This document shows, piece by piece, positions 9,158 through 21,465 of a DNA stretch of 64,000 nucleotides (position 1 is the first letter of the stretch; each line of letters opens with the position of its first letter). The stretch comes from Cephalotus follicularis (taxonomy: Eukaryota > Streptophyta > Magnoliopsida > Oxalidales > Cephalotaceae), in contig BDDD01000127.1 in NCBI GenBank assembly GCA_001972305.1, positions 130,242 through 194,241 on the forward strand, given 5' to 3'. The translations under genes were made by a program, and so were the position numbers. Below the pieces are notes generated by a model that was not told the origin of the DNA, ran no database searches, and was given only the letters and a program-made list of their open reading frames with translations.

Positions 9158-11280
9158 ACCCTAATTTTCATTAATTGTACCATTTAGAATTTATATTGGA
9201 ATATTGGAGAGACTTTGTCTCTTGGCCGAAATTTTGAGTCCCAAACCCTAAAGTGAAATGGGATGCTAGGGTTGCAAAATTCTGGTTTTCAACTTTTCGT
9301 TGAGTCAATCTCCATTTGGTTGATCTTATGTGGTAAGACTAGTTAAATGTATTGTATGATGAACCAAAGCAATCTACATTGGGTGTTTATGATGCTAGGG
9401 TGCATTCAACCATTCCGATGTAATGCTCGGGATCTTAAACGAACCTAAATTAGTCATTGAACGAGAGGTTCAACGTGACCAAAAATCTGTTTTTTAAACA
9501 GCTTGAATGTGCTGACTTCCTGCAAAGATTTTTTGCACTACCTTTAGTGCAATGTTTCTTACAGTGGTCAAAGTATTTTGTTATGTTGGTTAGTGAGAAT
9601 TTGATTGTCGGGATTTCCTCTAAAGTGTCCGGCATCGGTTGTTGTGAAACTTGGAAGTTTCTTCACTCCTATTGACAATTCCCAATATAATAAATACATT
9701 AATTAATATATGTTTCCGGAAAGCTTTTGGATTGCTTCTGAAAGTTTTTTCAGTGTGGTTTTCGCACAGAGAATGTATGGAAATATTATTAATTGGATAG
9801 GCATAGACTCGGATGGTTTAGAAAGAGTTTTGGACACGATACCAGGTAACGTGTCATCAAAAATATTGCATTAAAAATATGCATTAAAACTATTCATTAT
9901 TTTTATTCAATGCAATGTTTTTCACTAATAATTTTTGGATGGACTAAGGATTATTTTTAGCAAGGAGCTATGTAAGGGTATACTAGGTTTTCATTAATCT
10001 AGTGGGAGTCGGGTTTTGATTGTGGCATATTTACCAAAATGCCCCTAGACATTCTTTTCTTTTCTATGTGTTTATTCATTAAATATAAAGTGTATATTTT
10101 TTTAATTTCTTATGCATGCTGGTGGATTGGGGACTATACCTACCTTCTGATTTCTTTTGTGAATGAAATTTAATTGCTTTATTTACTTGGTTTATCATTT
10201 GGTCTGTAAAACGGCTGCATGCGCGCGCCAATTTTTTCTTGTCTATTATTTATTGAGTATAATAAATTATCTTCTCCCCTTTTGTATTCTAATTTTTTTT
10301 CTACGTTACTAAGGACACAATTTATTTAAATTTTGATACAACTGAGAAAGAGGAGTAGATGAAGGAAGATACAAGACCAAGCGAAGACCATGTATGCATG
10401 GTGAAATGTGTAATAAAGTTGAGATTAAATTTTGTTTTCACCTAGGCGACCAAGTGGTCACGTTATGGCACACGTGATCACATAGATAGTTAAAGTCCCC
10501 AATCAGGCCACTTTTTAGGCTGCACGAGATGGATGAATTTTTATTTTTCCAAACACGTCCAAGCATGTTAAGCCGTTTTCAAATGGGATTTGAAGATTAA
10601 AATTAATCTAATAACGGTTTTGGCTAAATAAAATGTGAGACCCTAAAATTCCTCCAAACATAAAATAATAAGTCCATAAGCGATGTGAGAACATGGGTGC
10701 TCCGCCGTTGGCCTTCCACTCTTTCATTTAATAGTATGGATATATTGGGGACACCGCGGCCAAAGTTGAGGTCCCCCGTATGACATTTCTATTAGATTCC
10801 AGTGCGGGGCACTAGGAGGAAATAACTAAGTTTTGGCATTTTGACTAGCAAACTGGTGGATATCAAAACTAGTTTATTTCTTTGAGGGCGGTGGGTACGG
10901 ACTTATACTGAGTTTATACTATTTGCTTCGCCAAAGCGGTGGATTGTATGGATCGGGAGGCCGAATGATGTATCGGATCTTGCATTTTAAGGGCAAGGAC
11001 CTATTGCAAATCGGCCTTTAAAGCCTACCTATTTTGTATTATGGTTTGTCTAGCCAAAGCAGAGACCATAATATGCGAAATAGATTCCGATCCCCAATAG
11101 GAAGTGGGAGCTTGCTGAATTCCACATATGGAGGTGTGGGATATGATTAGAATAGTGGGAGGAGCCATAACTGCTAAAGACCAAGGGTTATGGTAATAAC
11201 ATAAAATTGAATAATCCACTAATTTTTCTCTCTTGTTTCCTCTTAATAGGTTGGTTGTATATCATATATGTTTTCAATAT
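9158..11280 (+). other. Copia-1 long leader, non-coding
   Basis: About 2.1 kb between primer site and gag. I see no recognisable domain; ORFs are short. It contains AT-rich tracts (9680-10330) and a more balanced block near 10740-11110 with GGGCGGTGGGTACGG. Whether it holds a packaging signal or an intron cannot be told by eye. Confidence 0.6.
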
Positions 11281-12014
11281 GGCTGTCAGCACCGCGATTG
11301 CACGTATTCTTGAAACGAAGAAATCGGGTGGTCCTAATTTCTTGGACTGGCAACGCAACTTGCGCCTGGTACTCACGAGCATGAAGCTCAATCATGTTAT
11401 GACTGATACTGCCCCTATATTGGGAGCTCATCCTACAGAGGAACACAAAGCCTATGTGGCAAAGTGGTTAGACGATGACCAGCAGGCTCATTGCCTATCA
11501 TCTTCAAAGACAGCACGAGCAGCTGGACACCTTGGGAGCCATACTTCTTCGACTGAAGGAGTTGTATGGTACCAGGTTGAGGACTCAGAGGTTTAACCTC
11601 TTTCGACGTCTATTCTGAATGAAAATGGCAGAGGGATATTCAATGAATTCTCACGGATTGAAGATGATAGATTTGATAGAGCAGCTGGCTCAATTGGATC
11701 TTATTATGGACTACGGTTATTATATCAATCTTATGTTGTCCTCCCTCCCACGCTCATACTCCCAGTTCATCATGAATTTCCACATGAACAAGGTGGAATG
11801 TACTCTACCTGAGTTAGTGGAAATGCTTCAGACTGCCGAAGCGGATATGGACCATGGCAATTCCAAATCCGACGTGATGTTTATACCTTCAACTTCCTCC
11901 TGGACAGCCCCTAAGCGGGGTGGACATAAAAAGTCCAAGTCCAAGGGCAAGGGCAAGGGCAAGGCGCCCATGAAGCCAAAGGGAAGAAAGGGAAAGCACC
12001 ACAGGCAGTGGTAA
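11281..12014 (+). pseudogene. gag: Copia-1 gag, frameshifted
   Basis: Starts at the ATG at 11281 (MAVSTAIARILETKKSGG), followed by the copia gag block GPNFLDWQRNLRLVLTSMKL. After about 11490 the conserved reading continues in another frame (LRLKELYG, TQRFNLFRRLF), meets a TGA just before ATGAAAATGGCAGAG at 11619, then runs open to 12014 with MIDLIEQLAQLD and LSSLPRSYSQF. The lysine-rich end (KSKSKGKGKGKAPMKPKGRK) precedes the zinc knuckle in the next frame. Confidence 0.88.
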
Positions 12015-13861
12015 GGGAAGTCATCCATGATAGGATCCGCCAGCTTTCTGATGAGAAATCATGCTTCTACTGTGGGAAGCAAGGGCATTGGAGAGCTCAA
12101 TGTGCTGAATTTCTCAAGTCCACATATGGAGGTGCCTCAGGTTCAAGTACTTTTGTGATTGAGTCTTTTCTAGCTTACAATGTTAGTTCAACTTGGGTTG
12201 TTGATTCGGGTTGTGGGACTAACATCTGTAATTCTTTGCAGGGACTAAGAAATGCTAGGCAGTTGGAAGCTGAAGACCAGTTGGACTTATGCCTTGGTGA
12301 TGGGTCGAGGATCCACACTACTTTTGTTGGCGTTTTTGATATGTCTTTTGTAAATGGTTGTATTTTGGAACTCGATCCATGCTACTATGTAGCGAACATT
12401 GTAAGAAATGCAATTTATGTATCATATTTGTATAGGAAGGGCTGGGAGCTCAGTTTTTCATCATTGACTTGCAATCGTATACATAACAATGTTCAAATGT
12501 GTACGGGCCAAATTGATAATGGAATATATGTTCTAGATATTAATCAACAATTTTCATTAACAATTCAAAAGGGAAATAGCAGTAAAATACAAAGAGAGAA
12601 AGATGAAATAAATCCTTCTTACTTATGGCATTGTAGATTAGGTCATCCTAGCATGGCTAGACTAACACGTTTGGTTAAGGGTGAACTTTTGGACATCCAG
12701 GACGTGGAGTCCTTTCCTACGTGTGAACCATGTTTGATTGGTAAGATGACCAAATCTCCCTTCTCCGAAAAAGGAGAAAGGGTAGCGGACACACTCGAGC
12801 TTGTCCACATCGACGTCTGCAGACCTATGTCGGTCAATGCGAGAGGAGGTTTTTTCTACTGGATTACGTTCATCGATGATTTATCACGGTTTGGATATGT
12901 GTTTCAGATGAAACACAAGTCTGAATCCTTTAAGAGGTTCAAGGAATTCAGACTAAAACTAGAAAAGCAAAGAGGTATACCCATTAAATCACTTCGCTCT
13001 GATAGAGGAGGTGAATACCTATCTGTTGCATTCCAGGGTTATCTGAGAGATAACAGAATTCTCTCTCAATGGACACCTCCAGGAACACCACAGCATAATG
13101 GTGTATCTAAAAGGAGGAACAAGACCTTGATGAACATGGTCCAGTCCATGATGTGTTTTACAGATATTCCGATATCTTTATGGGGTTATGCATTGCTATC
13201 AGCAGTGTACATCCTAAACCGGATTGCTTCGAAATCTGTCCCCTCTACACCATATGAGATGTTTATAGGGAGGAAACCCAACCTAAACCATTTGAAGGTT
13301 TTGAGCTGTCCGTCATATGTAAGGAGGCTGGAGCCTTCTAAGCTGGAGGCACGAGCGGATCATTGCCGGTTTGTGGGGTATCGTAATGAAACTAAGGGAT
13401 ACTACTTTTACCATCCTAATGATCAAAAAGTGATTGTATCACATTTTGTTACATTCCTAGGGAAGGAATACGTGCTTGCAGGGAGTAGTGGGAGCATGGT
13501 GGAACTGAGAGAATTACAACCTGTTGAAAGCCCACAGGACGATGAGGAATTAGAGGTTCCTACCTCTAGAAACACAGTGGGGGAGGGTTCCCAACCTGAG
13601 ATGGATTCTCAAAAAGGCACTCCTCATTTGAGGAGATCAGGCAGGGTTATCACAGAGCTTGAGAGATATGGGTTTCTCGTTGAATGCACTGATGAACCTA
13701 ATGAGGTCGATGATGACGAGCCTATAAGCTACCAGGAAGCAGTGAAGAGCACTGATTCCGGGGCATTGTTAGAAGCCATGAAATCTGAGATGGACTCTAT
13801 GTACGCCAACCAAGTATGGAACTTCGTCGAAGCACCAGATGGGATTACTCCTATTGGGTGA
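12008..13861 (+). pseudogene. pol: Copia-1 gag zinc knuckle, protease and integrase (617-residue open frame)
   Basis: Longest open copia frame here. Residues 19-32 are a CCHC knuckle (CFYCGKQGHWRAQC). Protease active site is D66 in WVVDSGCG. The integrase zinc-binding part starts near residue 207 (LWHCRLGH, then CEPC). Catalytic residues are D269 (VHIDV) and D332 (RSDRGGEY); the third position, 35 residues further at 368, is lysine (GVSKRRN) where the family has glutamate, so strand transfer should be lost. The end (SYQEAVKS, MKSEMDSMYANQVW) is the start of RT. It stops at a TGA at 13859-13861. Confidence 0.92.
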
Positions 13862-15253
13862 AAATGGATCTTCAAGAAGAAGAGTGGCATCGATGGTAAG
13901 ATAGAGACTTACAAAGCATGATTGGTCGCGAAAGGTTATAGGCAACGTCATGGGATTGACTGTACCAAAATCTTCTCGCCAGTCGCTATGCTTAAGTCCA
14001 TTCGAATACTGCTTGCAATTGCCGCTCATTACGATTATGAGATATGAAAAATGGATGTCAAGACTGCCTTCTTGAATGGCTATCTTGATGAGGACATTTA
14101 TATGTCCCGACCCAAGGGGTTTAAATCCGAGGAGCATCCACAAAGTGTGTGAAAGCTCCAAAGGTCCATATATGGGCTAAAGCAAGCATCTCGTAGATGG
14201 AACATTCATTTTGATGAGGCCATAAAGGCTTTTGGCTTCATCAAAGATGTAGCTGAGCCCTGTGTTTACCGAAAACAGGATGACCTCAGACTCACTTTCT
14301 TGGTACTATAAGTGGACGACATACTACTCATAGGGAATGATGTAGGTATGTTGCAGTCCGTCAAAGTATTGTTATCCAATAACTTCTCCATGAAGGATTT
14401 GGGAGAAGCATCCTATATACTTGGTATAAAGATCTACAGGGATAGATCTAATAGGTTGCTTGGACTCTCCCAAAGCTACTACATCAGCAAAGTGCTGAAA
14501 AGGTATGGCCTTGAGAATTAAAAATGTGGGTTGTTGCCTATCGGTCAAGGAATTCACCTTTCCAAGAGGATGTCTCCACAGACAGCTGAGGAAAGTGAAT
14601 GCATGAGCAGGCAACCTTATGCTTCAGCTGTGGGCTCCATCATGTATTCCATGCTATGTACTAGGCCTGATATCGCTTTTGCCTTGGGAATGGCAAGTCG
14701 ATTTCAGTCCGATCCCGGTGAGAAACGTTGGGAAATTGTCAAGGGAATTTTAAAGTACCTGAGAAGGACTCACGACACTTTCCTAACTTATGGAGGAGAC
14801 AGTGTATTGAGACTTGAGGTCTTTACATACTCTAGTTTCAACAGTGATCCGGATGATCACAAGTCAGTTTCAAGATTTGTATTCATGCTTAATGGAGGTG
14901 CAGTCAGCTGGAGGAGTTCAAAGTAGGAAACTACTACAAACTCCACCACAGAAGCAGAATATGTAGCTCCCTCAGATGCTGCAAAGGAAGCAGTTTAGAT
15001 GCGTAAGTTCATTACTGAACTCAATGTCGTTCCAACCATCACACATCCAGTTGTGGTGTACTGTGACAGTGATGCAGCTATTCAACCAGCCAAGGAACCT
15101 AGGTCTCACCACTGCTCCAAGCATATAAAACGTCGATATCACCTTATCGGAGAGATCATAGAAAGAGGAGACATCACTTTAGAGAGAGTTGCCTTAGAGG
15201 CAAATTTGACAGACCCATTGACCAAAGCCATGAGCAGTACAGTACTCGAGTGA
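13862..15253 (+). pseudogene. pol: Copia-1 reverse transcriptase and RNase H, many stops
   Basis: Copies RNA to DNA in intact elements. Visible blocks: KWIFKKKSGIDGKIE, LVAKGY, KMDVKTAFLNGYLDEDIYM, SIYGLKQASRRW. The active-site box reads stop-VDD: TAA at 14309-14311 replaces its tyrosine. Further open pieces at 14312-14521 and 14531-14926 carry LGEASYILGIKI, QPYASAVGSIMYSMLCTRPD and the start of RNase H; 14999-15253 has YCDSDAAIQ, SKHIKRRYH and DPLTKAM. At least seven in-frame stops break the region. Confidence 0.92.
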
Positions 15254-15301
15254 CACCGGATCTCGATGGGCTGAGGCTATAGGTCTTTGTGGCTTGAAAG
15301 G

Positions 15302-15314
15302 CCAAGTGGGAGAT
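15302..15314 (+). other. Polypurine tract of Copia-1
   Basis: CCAAGTGGGAGAT directly precedes TGTTGGAG; this tract-plus-LTR start is typical of plant copia elements. Confidence 0.85.
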
Positions 15315-17761
15315 TGTTGGAGTAGGGGTGTCCCTGCATGCCACATTGTGGTATTCAGCTTGTACAAACACTTTCTATTTATATGATCTGTATTCACTTT
15401 ATGTTTATGTGCATATTTAATGTAACAATGGAAAACCATACTATATGTATTATCCCAAAAAATCTTAAATGGATCGGATGATCACCATGTCATCCGAGTA
15501 CACATATAGTGCCCTGTTGCAAAAGGGTTGGATCTCATGTGTGAGAGGTTATGAGAATGAGATCCTTACTCCCTTATGACAAAACATTCCAAGTCATAGG
15601 TTCACTTTTTGGGCAATAGTTGAACCGAAAAGACTTGTCGTATTATGCTTGCTCCCGGGTTAGTGGAGGATGGATCATATCGTTGCCATTTGGGTTTACC
15701 CTAAACTTGATGCGGGGTGCATGCAAGGAGCATGTCACTGAACAAACCCACCATAGGAAAGCTATTTGGAAAGTATTACCTATGTCAATAGGATTCCTAT
15801 AGTCTCGGTTGTGTATAGTCTATGGTGACTAGTAGACCATTCGTGGAGCTACGTTGTGTCCTTAGACCTGAGCGACTGGCATGCAATATGTTGCAACTGC
15901 TTGACTTTGATTTCTACCTTCCCCAGCACTAGCCACGTGCTTGAAAAACGGTTGTCTTTGGGCCTTGTGGAAACTTCATTGAGATGTATGGGCGAGTTCG
16001 TAATAAGGAATCGTCACACCCGTAAGGGGGTGATCGGCTTTATATTATTTATGTCTGTTGTAGACTTAAAATTCCTGGCCAGGTATAGGCAGACTAGAAT
16101 AGGGTTTTCCGAGAAAGTATGCCGATAGTCTCAGTGCGTACATGAATTTATAGTCATCACGGCTTTACCTAGGGGTGAATTTATTCTGAACCCTAGGTCG
16201 CGATCGGAGCTAAGTATGACGTAGGATACATGACACATATGCCGGTGACTGGATAAAGTACTGGTTTACCGGATAACGAATTATAGACATGGTTGATACC
16301 ATGCATCCGAGGGGTGATAAGGAATCACACTGGGGTCATTGTAATAGTCGGGGACTATTAAAGTGATCGTACCAGAACTCCGGGATGTTCTGGGAAACTT
16401 ATAGTCGTATCGGGGTCCTACTGAACTTTCGGGTCCCTACTATTTTTTGGATCATGTTGATATGTGTGGGGAACATGTCATTGAGTAAGAGGATAGCATC
16501 TAGGAGGTGCTAGTTGGCCCTATGAATATCTATTTTGCTAGACTTTATTCATTGCTAAGGAAGTGAAATTGAGGTACACTATAAATAGGTCATTTCGGGC
16601 TGAGGGGTATTTTAGTCATTTACGAAAAGTTGACTTTTCATGGAGAGGGAGACCAATTGGGCCGAACCCTTTCTTTGTGATGCTACGGCATGGCGGGCCT
16701 AAATTGGAGGTCTAGTCACATTAGTGTGACTAACTAGTTACTTTCATGTAACTAAGTTAACTTGGTTGATTTTTATGGTTGACTTGGTCTAAGTCTTGCA
16801 TATGAAACCAAGCCATTCCTTGGCTTAGAATCAACCTCATGGCTGGCCATAGGGAGGAGAGTGAGTCATGGTGTGTGTTTCCAACTTATAAGAGCCTTAG
16901 AGGACATGTGAGTGGAGATATTAATCTCACACTCCAAGTTGCACATGGCAACTTCACCAAAATGACTATGTGCATTGTTTCTTTGCCTCCTCTCTTGCAC
17001 TCTCTCACGTAGCCATCTCTCTCTTTTCTTCTCTTCATTTTCTTCTACTGGTTTGGAGAAGAAAGCACCACCATGGTTTCTTAGAACTTCATTGTTCAAG
17101 AAGAGAAAAGCTAGGATACCTTCCTCTTACCATACCAAAGCAATTATAGGTGGAGATTTGCATAAAAACTCTTCCTCCAATTGTTTAGTTTTTATAGAAA
17201 CTTGGAACCAGCAAAAGTGGCTTCACAATTGTTCTTTGTCGTGCTAAGGGGAGCAACAAATGTGAAGGAGAAAGTCTTCGAGCTCAAAGAAATGAATTCA
17301 CATTTTTGAAGGAGTAAAGACTTGAGGTATTTTCTTACTTCCTTCTTCTTTACACGCTATATGGATGTGGTGTGTGAGTTGTTCCTAGAGCTTTCCCAAT
17401 CTCTAGATGATTTGTTTTTATGTAGGTTGTGTGTTCTTGCTAGGGTTATGCCGAACCCTAGCTCTCCTTTAGGGTCAGACATCGGTTGGGAATGGTTTAG
17501 GGTATGGTGTGCATTACCCCATCCATTCCCCATGTTGGCCGTTTTTGGGGTTGGAAAACCCTAGGCCAACCAACCCTCACATGCTTGGTTCGGCCACATG
17601 GTCTTTCTCATGACCAATTAGTGATCCTACGGCCAACTTGGGACATTTCTAGGCAATGTTTATGGGTGTTCTTTATGTCAGAATCAATTTTTTAAAATTA
17701 TACACGCCAAACCCTAATTGCCAAAAACTTTTTTCTTCCGCTGCATTCCCAGGTTCCAACA
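15315..17761 (+). repeat. Copia-1 3' LTR, complete (2447 bp)
   Basis: Runs from TGTTGGAGTAGGGG to GGTTCCAACA. The first part has no close counterpart upstream because the 5' LTR is clipped, but it matches the minus-strand solo LTR at 37831-60341 along its length. I see no GTCGAC array in it. Confidence 0.92.
16579..16589 (+). promoter_or_regulatory. Candidate TATA box of the Copia-1 LTR
   Basis: CTATAAATAGG, a near-perfect plant TATA box, 1264 bases into the LTR. Not clearly preserved in the solo LTR. Confidence 0.55.
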
Positions 17762-18051
17762 GGTGTAGCAGAACCACAGGCATCGACGCTTTCGCAAAGG
17801 TGTCGACGCTTTGGTGATATCAGGAGATATCACTTGACCAGTCTCGATTCAAGGGGGAAAATCCAACCCCCAAACTTACATGCAATCCCAAAAACGTTCC
17901 TTACAGATGTAGTACGCACAACAGCTTATTAATATATGCAACTAGTTCATCGAACAACCAACAATTCATACAATCCATAAGTGATCATTACATACAACCC
18001 GCAAGCAATATCAAACTTCTACAATTGTTCAAATAAGGCGTCGACACTTTC
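17762..18051 (-). repeat. Del-3 3' LTR, distal segment
   Basis: Resembles 55270-55500 of the solo Del LTR (GTATCA and CAAGGGGGAAAATCC blocks) and has cluster-2 GTCGAC motifs at 17778-17815 and 18038-18046. It begins directly after the copia LTR end and stops at the Del-2 insertion. Bases 18047-18051 are the left CTTTC target copy. Confidence 0.82.
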
Positions 18052-18774
18052 TGTCACACCCCGTTTTACAAAATGACATATGACGGTAGCAATTAACATA
18101 AATAATCCGGCTTAACCAATTTTACGATAAATTTAAACCATTTAAAAAGATACATCAGTTGCGGAAGCCTTTAAAATAAGCCGAACAAACAACGTCACAC
18201 GCATCCCATACTACGTGTTACAACAAAACAACATCATTGTTAACTGCTAATGAAACGGAGCGTGATATAACCTTCATTTAAACAATAAATATCTCCCGTA
18301 GAGGAGTTCACATATATAAATCAATTACCAAAGCATTGTTCAAAAACCCCAAATACAATAACAAAATCGAACAAGTACTAAACATCATCCTCTCCAACAT
18401 GAGTAGGATTATCATAATACAAAACAGCTTAACAACCTTCAGATAGCGGCTTCCCAAATAGCTTTAACCGCACTTGTCCGATTACCTCCGTCAATCTGAA
18501 ACAGTAGGGGGTTAGCCTTTGTCCTCACTCGGCTAAGAATATAATACATTTTGGGATCAAGTAAAGAATGGCAATGATATGAATGCATTCATGATGCAGT
18601 ACAGTATAAAAAAAATATATCGCGGGATATACATATGTAAAATATATGCATTTTCACAATACCGGTGTAACCTCATAAGGCTACATTAACACAAGCAGCA
18701 AAGATACCCCAAAGGAACCAGACAAACCAGTTTTCTCAGGTCGCTAAGGACCCATCAAGCACAAACCTGGTGGA

Positions 18775-18995
18775 TGCGTACACACTATGATTAGCACTCG
18801 GTCACAATACACACATATGATTGGTGACCCAATTACATTACACACAGTGATTAGTAATCATTCATAAGGGAGTCTCAGCTATTTACACACAGTGATTTAT
18901 AGTCACAAAGAGAAACCCTATCTACCTTACACACGGTGATTAGTAGCAACACATGTGAAACCCCTAGTTACCTTACACACTATGATTAGTAACCT
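18775..18995. repeat. Imprecise tandem repeat in the Del-2 3' LTR
   Basis: At least six copies of a unit around TTACACACAGTGATTAGTA(A), spaced about 30-45 bases. It lies in the part missing from the 5' LTR of the same element. Confidence 0.7.
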
Positions 18996-19367
18996 AAGGA
19001 ATTCCCATCTCAATCCATTTTCAAGTAAATTATTATGTATAAAATACTTGACAATGTTACATTTATTCAAAATGTATAACAAGTCCTTTGCACAGCAATT
19101 AATCCTTCGAAAATACTTATTTTCATATACATAATTTCAATCGTTTGAAATCATTTGTACAATCCCTTTTGGAAAATATATTTTTCCACACAATATCATA
19201 TACATATTTCTCAAATCTAAATCATTTAAGAAATCATGCGGTAATACAACAATGCAAATCATAGCAGTATTAAATGCAACCATATACTCAAACATGCCTA
19301 GGGCCACTTCTAGAATCGTTCCAGAGCTAACGGGTCCAAAACGGGTCGAACCATACAAGTCAGGAGG

Positions 19368-19922
19368 AAAGACGTCGATGTCTTTCCTCAACACGTTGAT
19401 GTCCATTGCCCCAAAAGTGTCGATGTCTACCTTCAAGGTCAGTGCTTACAACAGTACAACTTGCATCGACGTTTTCCCATTGGCGTCGATGCCTTCAAGC
19501 CAAAATCCTTAGGCGTCGATGTTCATCACAACGCATCGACGTTTAAGGTAGGAACCTTAACACATTCTCGCGTTATGTGCAAAACCCAATGTATAGCAAC
19601 AAAAGACATCGATGCCTCCCATAGACATCGATGTTTAAGTGATACTAGCAGGTATCAATTCGTCCAATCTCCATTTCCAAGGAAGAAACATCCTCTATCC
19701 ACGCATGCAAACTTCCAGATGTATTGTTCACAGTGTAACATGCACAACAGATTGTCCACGTATATGACCAGATCATCACCCCACCAGAAATCCCAAAAGT
19801 CCAGAAGGCAACATTGCGTTCTGCAAATGTTTGAAATAGACATCAACGCTTAACTAAGGCGTCGACGTCTATTGTCTCATCACACAAAGACGTCGATGTT
19901 TACCACAAAAGCATCGACGTGC
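19368..19922. repeat. GTCGAC array, cluster 2 of the Del-2 3' LTR
   Basis: More than ten motif copies, 1110-1660 bases from the LTR start, including GACGTCGATGTC and GGCGTCGACGTCT. Confidence 0.8.
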
Positions 19923-20679
19923 AAGGGTCCAGATCACTGTCTCTTTCGTTCTATCCACAACCATGGGTAATCAACCCATATACTCATACAATCAAGCGTG
20001 GGATTCATCCAAAAATCAACATGCATACATAGCCTACCCCAACAGGTGTTCATCTCATCAATCAAACCTTTAGTTCAACTCCCAACCAGCATGCAATTCA
20101 TGCATTTCATTCGTGGAAACACATTAACTTTGAACTCATATATTTACATATAATTCCTCGACCTCTGGTTTCAAGTTAGAAACCTTGTAAGTCCACCTCT
20201 TTGAGTTCCAGGAATTTATCACAGCAGCTCCAAGGTTGTCTCGTTGCTGCAAGCTATCAGCTCCAAGCTCCCAAGCTTCACTGGTTCAACAGTGGTGGTA
20301 TTCCCTCTCTTCACTCACTGTCTCTTTCTTTCCTTGTTAACACTCAGGTGTTTAACCAGACAAGCAGGGAAGAGAGGGCATTTATGCTAGTGGACTCTCT
20401 CCCCTCTTTACTATTCCCGTTGCATGCATTTGCAGGTTCCATTTCCCCATTCCATTCTCTCCCTGTTTTCTTCTTTCTTTTGTTCTTTTCCTCTTGTTTT
20501 CTGCCCTTGCAGATGAAAATTTGTGTCTTTTCCATGCACAATGTTGAGGACACGTCGTGGTGCATGCCTTGTAACATTCCAGCATGCACAACACATTGCA
20601 TTTGGTGCTTGCAAAGCCTTGGATTTCCCGTCCCTTGCACGTTATTCTGTCAGTTCATAACGTGACTGATATCCTTTTG

Positions 20680-20833
20680 AAAGACGTTGACATCTTTCCT
20701 CAGACGTTGATGTCTTTTCCTCTTTGTATCAGGGCGTCGATGCCTTCGTATGCTTCGACGTGCATGTGCATGCATTTACATGCGCCCTTCACTCCCGTAG
20801 GTGTCGACGTCTTTACAAAGACGTCGACGCGCT
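20680..20833. repeat. GTCGAC array, cluster 1 of the Del-2 3' LTR
   Basis: About six copies, 200-350 bases from the LTR start; the last pair (near 20800-20831) forms an inverted pair around TTTACAAAG. Confidence 0.8.
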
Positions 20834-21030
20834 TAGCCCAAAACTGCACCAATTTGCCTCTAATTGCATCATTTAGAATTTCTTTATCATTCGACTCATT
20901 CCCTCTTCCAAAATCTAACCGTTTTTGGAAAGCATCATCTAAGTTAAAAATCATGATATTACCATAAATTCGATAATAATATTTCAATAGGATTGAAATA
21001 TTACATTGTACAAAAATCTTGGGCGTTACA

Positions 21031-21048
21031 ATCCACCCTCCTTCATAG
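21031..21048 (-). other. Polypurine tract of Del-2
   Basis: Minus strand reads AAGGAGGGTGGAT just before TGTAACGCCC, with the GAGGACGAATTTC block upstream as in Del-1. Confidence 0.85.
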
Positions 21049-21465
21049 AAATTCGTCCTCGAATGTTCTTAAAAAACTACGGACGATTAAGGGTACCAAT
21101 CCTTAATCTTCTCTTCATGTTATTGGCATAACTTTCCTGTCGGCTTCGTGCCCCAAGTAACTCCTTCTAAACGATCTTGACTTCTCTCGAAGTCTCATCC
21201 ACGAGATTTGACCTGAGCGATGGTCGTTCATTCTCTTGATCGTTCGAACAACCGTTCGATCATTCATTAGACAGTTACGCCAGCGTTCATTTATCCTTGT
21301 ACTTACTAGTTTAGCCTTCGAAGGTTCTAGCTTAACACCATAGCGTTTGCTCAATTAGGACTTTGATCATCCAGTAAATCAAGAACAATTTCAACATATG
21401 ATAAAACAATGCATCATAGATACTAAAAGTACCTCTCATGATGCCCTTGCAGGTATCGCTCCGTT
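21049..21465 (-). other. Del-2 internal remnant after gag
   Basis: About 420 bases of internal sequence. A 79-residue minus-strand ORF at 21115-21354 begins MSKRYGVKLEPSKAKL, but I recognise no domain. The missing pol was deleted somewhere in or beside this stretch. Confidence 0.5.

Larger units (their letters stand above)
8590..17761 (+). mobile_element. Copia-1: Ty1/copia retrotransposon with clipped 5' LTR
   Basis: Order on the plus strand: clipped 5' LTR, primer site, about 2.1 kb leader, gag, protease, integrase, reverse transcriptase, RNase H, polypurine tract, complete 3' LTR. Integrase before RT is diagnostic of Ty1/copia. The 5' LTR keeps only its last 555 bases because Del-1 sits at its left. 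Many stops and a substituted integrase glutamate show it is dead. I do not assign a lineage beyond copia; the 2447-bp LTR is long for the group. Confidence 0.93.
18052..21030 (-). repeat. Del-2 3' LTR (2979 bp)
   Basis: Element orientation starts at 21030 with TGTAACGCCC. It holds a segment at about 18482-19110, with several imprecise copies of an ACACA-TGATTAGTA unit near 18775-18995, that is absent from the other LTR. GTCGAC clusters lie at 20680-20833 and 19368-19922. Confidence 0.92.

Noticed and set aside
20201..20665. 154-residue ORF in the Del-2 LTR with counterparts near 24249-24645.
   Set aside because: Copies differ by stops and frame, composition is that of the LTR, and no domain is visible.
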